Assembly (NCBI RefSeq): GCF_042662685.1
Contig: NZ_JBHSYO010000007.1
Span: forward strand, 310,001-374,000
DNA: 64,000 nt
Reading direction: 5' to 3'
DNA from: Pseudobowmanella zhangzhouensis
Lineage (GTDB): Bacteria; Pseudomonadota; Gammaproteobacteria; Enterobacterales; Alteromonadaceae
Shown piece after piece: positions 9,397-17,280 of this stretch; positions within the stretch are counted from its first letter, which is position 1; the number at the start of each line of letters is the position of its first letter. A program made the position numbers and the translations under genes. The notes below the pieces were generated by a model, which was not told the origin of the DNA, did no database searches, and was given only the letters and a program-made list of their open reading frames with translations.

Positions 9397-11298
9397 TTAG
9401 TGGCTGCGTATATCTTTGGCAAAGTGCAGCTCAAATAGCGCACCACCTTCGCTGGGTAAACAGCTGACCGCCCCACCCATTTTTTGCGTGACCAGGTTAT
9501 AGCAAATATGCAGACCTAAGCCGGATCCGCCGTTGGCGCGATTGGTGGTAAAGAAGGGGTCGAATATTTTCGGACGCACAGCTTCGGTAATGCCGCAGCC
9601 ATTGTCTTGATAGCGCAACATAATGTCATTCTGTTGCTCGCTAAATGTCATGGTTATTCGGGGCGATTCGGTCTCTTTAAAGCCATGCACCATGGAATTC
9701 ATAATCAGGTTGGTCAGTATCTGCGACAGCACGCCAGGGTAGTTGTAAATGCTAAGGCTCGGGTCACAGTGGCGTTCAATGGTTACTCCCCGGCGTTTAC
9801 ATTCGTGATACAGGCTGGTGGTGACTCCTTCCACGTAGCTGTCCAGATTAAACTCTCTGGCATCTTCTGCCACCTGATCTACCGACACCTGTTTAAAACT
9901 ACGAATTAACTCGGCCGCGCGCATCAGGTTATTCAGTGCAATATGGGAGGATTCCACTGTAAGACTGAGTTTTTGCACAAATTCACTGCGTTTCAGGCGA
10001 TTAGCGTTGAAGTCTGATAACAGCTCATCAATCACATCAGAGCAACTGGAAATTGCGGTGATTGCCGAACCCAAAGGGGTATTCACCTCATGGGCCACGC
10101 CAGTCACCAGGCTCGCCAGCGCCGACATTTTCTCTGCCTCCACCAGTTGTGTTTGGGTGGCGACCAACTGTTTATTGGCCTGTTGCAATTCCTGATTTCG
10201 TGCAACGAGTAGCTCACTTAAGCGTTGTTTGGTGCGGTACTGGCGATACATCATTAACACCATAAGTAACAGTAAGCCCAAGACCACAAGACTAATATAC
10301 AAGCCTTGCGTGCGTTGCTGTACCGTTTGTACGGTGCTCTCGAGCAGGCTTTCAGTGCCGTGCAGATTTCGCTCCAATTCACTGAGTTGCAGCGTCTGCG
10401 TTCTGATTTTTTCAATATTTTCAATGACCTGCTGGTTGAGCTTTTGTTGCTCCTGACTAAGTTGCGATAGTTCCTGCTGACTGTCGGATACCTCACGTTG
10501 CTTTTGTTCGACCCGGTCAGATTCTCGCTGGAGCTCTGTGCGTGCTGACGCTAATTCATCGTTGATCTGTTGAATCGAACGTTGATAGTCGGATTGTGCT
10601 TTTTGCAGATTGGTGCTGAGCGTCGCTAGTTCATCGGTTTTATGGGTAAGCTGGCGCTGTTTGTCTTCAAGCGATTGGTTGAGCTGGGTAATTTGTGAAT
10701 TTAACTTAGTGATCAAGCCGGTAGACTCGGACAGCCTGACAGACATATCGCGTACCATGCTGGCGATATCAATTTCCGACCCACCCAGCAGCACAAAGTT
10801 TTCATCTAAAGACAGGCCCTGGTATACCAGGTTATAGCGGTTCAATTCGAAACTCAGGGTACCTTCGTCTTTGACCCTGAAGTTGATACCGATAAGATTT
10901 TGGTTGTTCTCACCTTCACTGATTACTAATGTGGCGTGGCGCGCAATAATGCCGTTGACTGCTTCCAGTTCGCGACTCTGATTGGCAGCGAGGATCAGGA
11001 TGTCCGCCGACTGGATATCGCTGAGTCGGTTAATTCGGCGCAGGGTGATCGATTTTTTACCGGTTGGGCGTTGCGACATTTGTTGCAGGCTTTGCCAGTA
11101 TTCGTCGTCGTTACCCCAGTACAGTGCGTTGAGCGTCGCGCGGTTTTCAGGCCATTGAATACTCTCTTTAAATCGGGCAATAAATGCAGCCTTCAGCTGT
11201 GCCTCGGAAACCTGAGACTGAGCATGCAGCATGCCTGATAACACTATCAGCCCAGCCATCATCACCAACACTAGTCGTCTGCCCACCAATATTCCCAT
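9397..11298 (-). CDS. Sensor histidine kinase with periplasmic YfiR (DUF4154) domain
   Basis: 633 residues. Order of parts: signal peptide (1-26), YfiR/DUF4154 domain (about 30-185), a long periplasmic coiled coil rich in Q/E/S/L (about 190-325), one membrane helix (about 333-351), a short cytoplasmic coiled coil, HisKA with H403 in GVAHEVNTPLG, and a HATPase with DNGCGI and GGSGLGLHI boxes. No receiver domain and no response regulator gene are adjacent. Its ATG directly follows the TAA of the TonB-dependent receptor (TAAATG), so the two are co-transcribed. Known: stand-alone YfiR is a periplasmic sensor that restrains the diguanylate cyclase YfiN. Fused here to a kinase, it probably gates autophosphorylation through the coiled coil (inference). 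Confidence 0.82.
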   Translation of the reverse strand: MGILVGRRLVLVMMAGLIVLSGMLHAQSQVSEAQLKAAFIARFKESIQWPENRATLNALYWGNDDEYWQSLQQMSQRPTGKKSITLRRINRLSDIQSADILILAANQSRELEAVNGIIARHATLVISEGENNQNLIGINFRVKDEGTLSFELNRYNLVYQGLSLDENFVLLGGSEIDIASMVRDMSVRLSESTGLITKLNSQITQLNQSLEDKQRQLTHKTDELATLSTNLQKAQSDYQRSIQQINDELASARTELQRESDRVEQKQREVSDSQQELSQLSQEQQKLNQQVIENIEKIRTQTLQLSELERNLHGTESLLESTVQTVQQRTQGLYISLVVLGLLLLMVLMMYRQYRTKQRLSELLVARNQELQQANKQLVATQTQLVEAEKMSALASLVTGVAHEVNTPLGSAITAISSCSDVIDELLSDFNANRLKRSEFVQKLSLTVESSHIALNNLMRAAELIRSFKQVSVDQVAEDAREFNLDSYVEGVTTSLYHECKRRGVTIERHCDPSLSIYNYPGVLSQILTNLIMNSMVHGFKETESPRITMTFSEQQNDIMLRYQDNGCGITEAVRPKIFDPFFTTNRANGGSGLGLHICYNLVTQKMGGAVSCLPSEGGALFELHFAKDIRSH

Positions 11299-13326
11299 TT
11301 AAAATGCCCAGTTGAGCGACAGCGTCCAATTTCGACGCTTGTTGGGTACGCCATCGGGTATTTCCGCGCTGATGGATGGCGAGCGATAATCGGTATTGGC
11401 GATATTGTCGATGTTGAGCGCCAGCGACCAGTCTTTATTCATTTGGTAAGCGATGCGAGCGCGCCAAAGCCAATAAGCGTCCAGTGTGGTGAGATCATTA
11501 TTTAATGCTTCGGTTTCACGCTCAGCACGATACACGGCGGAGAGGCTGGTTTGCCAGCGTTGCCACTGGTTGGTTAGCTGAATCGACGCCATGCTGTCTG
11601 ATTCACGAAAAGCCGCGGTTGGGAGTTTAAAAAAATGCGTTGCAGTGACACGCAGTCGGGTTTGATTGTTAAGCTGCCAGTGCAATTCCGTTTCCAGCCC
11701 CTGACTGGATTGCTGCGTACCGTTAACAAAACTGACCAGTCCATCCACATCGCCGACAATGATGGGATGAGTGTAATGGTTGTAAAAGGCCCCGACGGAT
11801 AGCAGCAGGTCGTCACCAAGATACTGCAGGATAATGTCGGTGGTATTGATTGATTCGCTGATTAAATATGGGTTACCAGCCCGGGTAATCCCGCGAATCA
11901 GGCCTGTTTCACTGATCTCCGGTGCGCGGAATGCCTCACCGTAAAGCAATTTGAGCTGCCACGCGTCCGTAGGATAGAAAATGGCGCCTAAACGCAGATT
12001 GAATTGGCCCGACAGGCCCTGATATCTGTCATAGCGACCTCCTAAAATCCAGTCAACTCCCATGGCATGGGTCTGTATCTGCGTATAGGCGCCCATGAAA
12101 CGTTGCGAGCCTTCAGTACCGATTTTGCTGACACTGTCGGTGTTGGGGAAATATTGGATGGGGTAGTCGCGTGATAGCAGACTCACGAGGTCGAAATTGG
12201 TATAGCCCTCCGCCCGCAGTTCGCTATTTTGTTGCCATTCGAGACCAAATTGCACATTGGTTTGAGGGGAATAAGACCAGTTATTCTGCCAGTTGAGGGC
12301 AATGCGTCTGTCTTCAAATATGCCAACGCCATGTAATGGCTCATCACTGGCAGGTTGACTGATAGTGGCGAATAGCCCCGGGGCTGTGCTCTGATTGCCG
12401 TTGTGGATTTCCGTTTCAACCCAGTCCATGAGTAGCGTAGATTGAATCTGCTCAGTGAGTTGGAATTCATGTTCTGCAAACAGGAACTGGGCCTTTTGTA
12501 ACGATCGGTTGTATTGATTGCTGATACGACTGGTGTGATAAAAATCCGCCATCTGCAGTTCACGGGTGTGCCATTCGATGCGTGAGTGCTCGCCTTCCAG
12601 CGCCACGTGTAATGAATGTTGTTTGAATGGATCTGACGTGGTGACGCGTTGATTACTGTAGCTGTCTGCCACCAGATAGGGCTCGCCGCGAGCGTCGGCG
12701 ATATTGGCCTGAATGGTCAAATTCAGCGTGTCCTGAAATGAATGGGCGGCAAACAGGTCATAGTCGAGCCGATTTCCAGACGAGAGTGAGGCGGCCGAGA
12801 TATCTTTCCGAGACACTATATTGACCACGCCGGTAAATGCGTTGCTGCCATAAATTGACGATCCCGGCCCTCTTAAGATCTCCACCCGTTCAACATGCTG
12901 CAAAGAGAAATTCGCCAGGTGAGCAACGTTGCCGGATCTCGGGGCGTTTATGGCATGACCATCCAGTAAAAACAGGATTTTTTTTGAGGAAGAACCGTCA
13001 CTCAGCCCCCGAGAGCTGGCCGAGTATTCATAGGGGTATGTGCTATAGCGTGACACCTGATAACCGGGCACAAACTCAAGCAATTCATGCAGATATCTGA
13101 CGCCAAGCGCGTCAATTTCAGTACGGGTAAAAATGGTGGCAGGGGCAGGAATATCGCGAATCGTCTTCTCTGTGAGGGTATTAGATTCAATTTTGACATT
13201 GAGCAGATCAGCAAGTGACAAACTGTATATATCAGCTATCTCCTCTGCCCATAGCGGTGTCATCAGCACAGTGATTAACGCGCCGCTGGTCAATCGAACA
13301 ACTCCCTTACTTGCCTGCTCGGGCAT
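11299..13326 (-). CDS. TonB-dependent receptor (operon with YfiR kinase)
   Basis: 675 residues. A signal peptide (about 1-27) is followed by a plug domain with the typical RGPGSSIYGSNAFTGVVNIV segment and a beta barrel ending in LSLNWAF with a C-terminal Phe. The plug also has a LLDGHAIN turn often seen in colicin-I/vitamin B12-type receptors. It has no N-terminal signalling (STN) extension, so it is not itself a FecA-type transducer; signalling could instead run through the adjacent kinase. Expressed with the downstream YfiR kinase (stop and start abut). The ligand is not deducible; no siderophore or vitamin genes are nearby. Confidence 0.88.
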   Translation of the reverse strand: MPEQASKGVVRLTSGALITVLMTPLWAEEIADIYSLSLADLLNVKIESNTLTEKTIRDIPAPATIFTRTEIDALGVRYLHELLEFVPGYQVSRYSTYPYEYSASSRGLSDGSSSKKILFLLDGHAINAPRSGNVAHLANFSLQHVERVEILRGPGSSIYGSNAFTGVVNIVSRKDISAASLSSGNRLDYDLFAAHSFQDTLNLTIQANIADARGEPYLVADSYSNQRVTTSDPFKQHSLHVALEGEHSRIEWHTRELQMADFYHTSRISNQYNRSLQKAQFLFAEHEFQLTEQIQSTLLMDWVETEIHNGNQSTAPGLFATISQPASDEPLHGVGIFEDRRIALNWQNNWSYSPQTNVQFGLEWQQNSELRAEGYTNFDLVSLLSRDYPIQYFPNTDSVSKIGTEGSQRFMGAYTQIQTHAMGVDWILGGRYDRYQGLSGQFNLRLGAIFYPTDAWQLKLLYGEAFRAPEISETGLIRGITRAGNPYLISESINTTDIILQYLGDDLLLSVGAFYNHYTHPIIVGDVDGLVSFVNGTQQSSQGLETELHWQLNNQTRLRVTATHFFKLPTAAFRESDSMASIQLTNQWQRWQTSLSAVYRAERETEALNNDLTTLDAYWLWRARIAYQMNKDWSLALNIDNIANTDYRSPSISAEIPDGVPNKRRNWTLSLNWAF

Positions 13327-13651
13327 AAAACGCTTCTATTTTACGGATAAGACTTGAGTGTAGATTGTGCGGCTTGAAACGGTTAACCGCGACGCTGTGA
13401 TTTCGTGAAAGTTTGAGGTGTATCAAGTTAATAGGGTTAACAAACCGTATTTAGGCAGCGGCTAACGTGACGTTGTGAATACCAGTTGTGTCGAGTGCTT
13501 ACAGGATTGAGTCATCATCGAACTGCCCAACGAGAGAAACACAATGGAAAACAAATGCTTGTCTTGATCGCCTGATTTGTTGATTATTATTTTTTAAACG
13601 CGACCGGTGTCGGTTGCTTATTCGTCAGTTTTTATAAAGGGAAAAATGTAG
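13327..13651. other. Divergent intergenic region, TBDR / Yip1 gene
   Basis: 325 bp without a gene. It must hold the promoters of both divergent genes. Visible elements are a 10-bp perfect palindrome CGGTTAACCG at 13380-13389 and an 11-bp odd-centred palindrome AACGTGACGTT at 13464-13474, either of which could be a regulator site. I do not see a convincing Fur box. Confidence 0.4.
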
Positions 13652-14278
13652 ATGGAAACTAGCCAGGTTACGCTTAATCCTTGGTTCTCTATGTGGACGC
13701 GCCCGCGTGCCACGATTCAGCAAATTGTTACCTCAGATCCATTTCATCTGGTTTTATTGCTAAGTGCGGTGTCAGGATTTTTGCATGCTTTAGACCGCGC
13801 CAGCATGCGCGACATGGGCGATAAATATGACATTACGACCATTATTGCCATCGCCGCGATAAGCGGGCCAATTGGGGGCATCATTGGTTTGTATCTGGGT
13901 GGTGCACTGCTGCGTTGGGTGGGTAACTGGATGGGTGGAACTGGCTCATCTGAGACGATTCGTGCTGCAATCGCCTGGTCGAGCGTGCCGGTGATCTGGG
14001 CCGGACTACTTTGGATCCCTGCCATCGCGATGTTTGGCGATGTACTTTTCACCAGCGACACATCCAGTTTAGACGGCAATCTTGGCTTGGCTGTTGCACT
14101 GATTGTTTACGGTTTGATCGAAATCGTTATCGGAGTATGGGCCATCGTGGTGTTTTTAAAATGTCTCGGTCAGGTGCAGGGGTTTTCAGCCTGGATGGCG
14201 CTCGCCAATAGTATTGTCGCAATGCTGGTTGTGGCCGTTCCGATTGTGATGGTGGTGCTGCTGTTTACCAGTATGTAA
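13652..14278 (+). CDS. Yip1-domain integral membrane protein
   Basis: 208 residues with five or six strongly hydrophobic segments (about 28-45, 62-85, 108-130, 145-170, 180-205) and an N-terminal NPWFSMWTRPRATIQQI stretch, the hallmark of bacterial Yip1-family (PF04893) proteins. The molecular function of bacterial members is unknown; the family is related to eukaryotic Rab-interacting membrane proteins. Monocistronic, followed by a clear terminator. Confidence 0.75.
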   Translation: METSQVTLNPWFSMWTRPRATIQQIVTSDPFHLVLLLSAVSGFLHALDRASMRDMGDKYDITTIIAIAAISGPIGGIIGLYLGGALLRWVGNWMGGTGSSETIRAAIAWSSVPVIWAGLLWIPAIAMFGDVLFTSDTSSLDGNLGLAVALIVYGLIEIVIGVWAIVVFLKCLGQVQGFSAWMALANSIVAMLVVAVPIVMVVLLFTSM

Positions 14279-14293
14279 ACCTAACTTCCGGGG

Positions 14294-14325
14294 TGCCTTA
14301 CACTTAGTTGGGTAAGGCAAAAAAC
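14294..14325 (+). terminator. Terminator after the Yip1 gene
   Basis: Stem TGCCTTAC (14294-14301) / GTAAGGCA (14312-14319) followed by an A-rich run. A second small hairpin (CGTTGT 14336-14341 / ACAACG 14348-14353) overlaps the end of the convergent gene, and read on the minus strand it runs into a T-containing tract, so the pair may separate the two transcription units. Confidence 0.55.
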
Positions 14326-14345
14326 ACTTTTACCCCGTTGTGGTT

Positions 14346-14939
14346 TTACAACGTGAAGGTTGGATGAGTTAACCACCAGGTCAGGCCACTAATATTGATG
14401 ATAACGGTTGACCAATAGACCCGGCGAAAGCTGGCTTTAGCGGATTTGTGTCGCAGGCGCTGCTGCGCCAATGCGGCGGCGGGCCAGCCGCCCAGCAAAG
14501 CGAACAGGTGAAGTGTCGACTCCTTAACGCGCCAAGCTCCACTTTGCGCGGATGCTTTATCTCGGGCGTAGGCCATATAACCCAATAAGTTAGCGCCTAA
14601 GATCACCCATAACAGATTGAGTGGTATCAGCTGTTTAGAGGCGAGGCCAGCGAGCACAATCAGGTAAAGCACGCCCAGGTAAACGGCATGTGGGGTTGGT
14701 TTGTGTGGCCGTTGCAACGTTCGTTTTCTATCAGCAGGGCGCTCAATATTTGCCGCTTGCCATTTTCCTTTTTCATCGCGAACCGCGTCATACACAAGCA
14801 GTTCGCCGTCTTCGGGTCGGGGCGTACGGCGTACAAACTGACTGATATGCACAAAACAGCGCTGTCCACCGCCATTGGGTTCGACAAAGCCAAAGCCTTT
14901 ATCGTCATTCCAACTTTGTAATCGTCCTTGATAACCCAC
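14346..14939 (-). CDS. Cold-shock domain / DUF1294 membrane protein
   Basis: 197 residues. The N-terminal cold-shock domain (about 1-68) has RNP1-like KGFGFV and RNP2-like CFVHIS. The C-terminal half is DUF1294 with three or four membrane helices and an HKSAK segment. This fusion is widespread in Proteobacteria; the function is unknown, presumably an RNA- or ssDNA-binding domain tethered to the membrane. It starts 11 bp after the stop of the M24 peptidase and is probably co-transcribed with it. Confidence 0.82.
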   Translation of the reverse strand: MGYQGRLQSWNDDKGFGFVEPNGGGQRCFVHISQFVRRTPRPEDGELLVYDAVRDEKGKWQAANIERPADRKRTLQRPHKPTPHAVYLGVLYLIVLAGLASKQLIPLNLLWVILGANLLGYMAYARDKASAQSGAWRVKESTLHLFALLGGWPAAALAQQRLRHKSAKASFRRVYWSTVIINISGLTWWLTHPTFTL

Positions 14940-14950
14940 CGCGATGACCC

Positions 14951-16267
14951 TTACTGGCTGTTAATCAAATGAAATTTTGTTTGGCGACCATCCAGATAAT
15001 GCACGCCTTTATCGTCAAACAGCGCATTTTCTTCCAGCATAATGCGAATGTCTTTACCCCATTGCGGAATGTCGGTCGCCGCGTTCAGTTCGATGGAGTA
15101 AGCGGTATTCAGATGCAGCGGATAGTCGCCCTCTCCGGGTACACCCTGCTGTGCATCCCACATGCCCAACGTAGTGCCTGCCGCATGCCCATGATAGCCG
15201 ATAGGATGGGTGTAAATATGCGGGCGCAGCCCTTCAGCTTTGCCCTGTTCTAATGACATTTTGAGTACTTCATTGCCGGTTCGACAGGCCTTAAAGTTGG
15301 CGGTAAAGATGTCCTGTACACGATTGGCATTGGCTAGCGCTTGCTTAAGGTAATCCGGTGCATCGGTCTCACCCGCACGCAGCACGTAGGCATGTTGCTG
15401 CTGATCGGTATTGAGGCGCAGGTAGGTGATGCCAAAATCCACGTGCAACAAATCACCGGGCAGAATCACCTGTTCGCCGGGACGTTCACTAAAGGCCTGC
15501 AGATGGTCGAATTTATCCGCGTTGGCACGCTGAATAGAGACAGTGGGATGAAACCAATTGGTCAGTTTCATTTCCCGGGATTTTTCTCGCAGCCACCAAA
15601 CCACATCGTCGGTGGTGGTTTTGCCAGGGGTGATAACCCGATTAGAAAATGCCTCGGCAATAATGTCATGCCCCATGGCTACAATCTGCGGATAAACCGC
15701 CAGCTCTTTAGGGCTGCGGGTTTCCAGCCAGGCGATGGCCAGATTCTGCGCCGACACAATTTTGTTTTGTGCCTCGCCCATGGCTTGTCTGAATGCCGTC
15801 AGTTCGGTGGCGCTGATGCCGTCTGCCAGCGCCGTTCGCGCAGATTGATTGACGCCAATTGCTTTGGGGCTTTTAGCTTTGATCAAGTCAACCAGTGCTT
15901 GCCACTGGTCTGGTTGTGCTTCTTTGTCCCAGGCTTTTTCGAACAGCTCACCGACTTTGTAGCGCGCAATAGCATAAAACTCCGGCTCGCCGACACTGGG
16001 GGTATAAATCACCAGAATGGTGCGGCGCCGGGCGGAAAGCCAGGTGCTGGGCAGCATGGTTTTGAGGACCGGATCTTCATTGTATTCGCGGGAAATCAGC
16101 ACCCACATATCAATGCCTTCACGACGCATCAGCGTCGGCAGTACAGTGGTCAGGCGCTCCTGTAGAATGTCGTCGATGATCTGCGCTCGCTCACGCATGG
16201 GCAGAGGAAGCTCCGTAGCCACACTCACGCTGCTGATAAGTAACAGGAAAAGACTAATCAGTCTCAT
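14951..16267 (-). CDS. Exported M24 metallopeptidase (Xaa-Pro aminopeptidase-like)
   Basis: 438 residues with a cleavable signal peptide (about 1-17). The N-terminal creatinase-like domain is followed by the pita-bread domain with the five metal ligands in order: D277 (HVDFG), D288 (NTD), H354 or H361 (THPIGYHGH), E393 (SIELN) and E412/E413 (MLEENALF). Dinuclear metal hydrolysis of Xaa-Pro peptides in the periplasm is expected. AAAGGA precedes the ATG. Divergent from pdsO, sharing a 267-bp promoter region. Confidence 0.85.
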   Translation of the reverse strand: MRLISLFLLLISSVSVATELPLPMRERAQIIDDILQERLTTVLPTLMRREGIDMWVLISREYNEDPVLKTMLPSTWLSARRRTILVIYTPSVGEPEFYAIARYKVGELFEKAWDKEAQPDQWQALVDLIKAKSPKAIGVNQSARTALADGISATELTAFRQAMGEAQNKIVSAQNLAIAWLETRSPKELAVYPQIVAMGHDIIAEAFSNRVITPGKTTTDDVVWWLREKSREMKLTNWFHPTVSIQRANADKFDHLQAFSERPGEQVILPGDLLHVDFGITYLRLNTDQQQHAYVLRAGETDAPDYLKQALANANRVQDIFTANFKACRTGNEVLKMSLEQGKAEGLRPHIYTHPIGYHGHAAGTTLGMWDAQQGVPGEGDYPLHLNTAYSIELNAATDIPQWGKDIRIMLEENALFDDKGVHYLDGRQTKFHLINSQ

Positions 16268-16534
16268 AAAAAGTCCTTTTAATCATGGATTTGAACAAGC
16301 TATCAGGTTGTTTGCGCCGCTTCAATCCAGCCGTTTCGAGCTACCCCAATTGAAGATAACCTATATCTTATATTCCTGGGTGAGCGGCACCCGAGTGTTG
16401 AGTATGTACTTCACCGCTGCTTTGCATATTTTCGCCATATTTGATCGCCACATTGCCATAAAGGCTGCCCGCTTTTGCCATCCGCGCTTGGTTTACTAAC
16501 AGGGAAGCAAACAAACAACCTGTTGGAGATTCTC

Positions 16535-17269
16535 ATGAAAAAGACTGTATTAGCCCTGACTACTGCCATGTTATTTAACACTGCTGCCTTTGCTGCTGTA
16601 CCGACCGAAAAGGAGCAAAAACGCAATGAAGCGATTGGCTTTGGCTCTGGCCTGGTGGCCGGTGCATTGGTTGGCGGCCCCATTGGTGCCATTCTTGGCG
16701 CGACATTCGGCGTGTTGTTGGTTGATGACGTCAACGACGAGCACCGTTTGACCAGTAAGCAGGCGGAGTTAGCCGATGCCAATGCACAACTGGATGCCAA
16801 GCAATCGGAGTTAGTCGCCTTGCATAAATCGCTGGTGCATTACCGGGAAAAGGCCAGCCAACTGGCTTCAGTGCAACAACATCTGGAGCGTTTACCCAGC
16901 TCGCTCAGTAGCAACATTCAGTTCAGAACGGCATCCGCCAATCTGGAGCCGCACTACCAGCAACAATTAGATACGCTGGCTGACAGCCTGCTGAGTAATC
17001 CGGCGTTGTCAGTCAGCCTGACCGGGTTTGCCGATCAGCGTGGTGACGATGGCTACAACCTAAGCCTGTCTGAGCAGCGCGTCGAACGGGTCCGCCAGTA
17101 TTTATTGGATAAAGGCGTTGACGGGTCGCAAATTATCGCCAGCGCCAAAGGCGAACAGGAACTGGTAAATACCGATGGCAGCAATGAGGGCAATTTCTTT
17201 GACCGTCGGGTGATGCTGAACGTGGTCACCAGCCAAACCGGCATGATGGCACAAGCGGCAGATCAATAA
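16535..17269 (+). CDS. pdsO: PdsO, sortase-associated OmpA-like protein
   Basis: 244 residues from the ATG at 16535, which has GGAG at 16525-16528 and starts a good signal peptide (MKKTVLALTT...). The frame is open for 20 further codons upstream but these look non-coding. Parts: signal peptide (to about 20), a Gly-zipper membrane segment (about 33-58), a coiled coil (about 65-105), and an OmpA-like peptidoglycan-binding domain (about 115-235) with TGFADQRGDDGYN and LSEQRVERV. Known: PdsO accompanies the class GN sortase and its single substrate in marine Proteobacteria. It probably anchors the assembly to the wall or spans the inner membrane. First gene of the pdsO-target-sortase operon (11-bp gap to the next gene). 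Confidence 0.85.
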   Translation: MKKTVLALTTAMLFNTAAFAAVPTEKEQKRNEAIGFGSGLVAGALVGGPIGAILGATFGVLLVDDVNDEHRLTSKQAELADANAQLDAKQSELVALHKSLVHYREKASQLASVQQHLERLPSSLSSNIQFRTASANLEPHYQQQLDTLADSLLSNPALSVSLTGFADQRGDDGYNLSLSEQRVERVRQYLLDKGVDGSQIIASAKGEQELVNTDGSNEGNFFDRRVMLNVVTSQTGMMAQAADQ

Positions 17270-17280
17270 GGAAAGTCCCC

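Noticed and set aside
15341..16165. Long plus-strand ORF of 274 residues
   Set aside because: It lies wholly antisense to the M24 peptidase, whose metal ligands are complete, and has no ribosome site. It reflects codon bias of the real gene.
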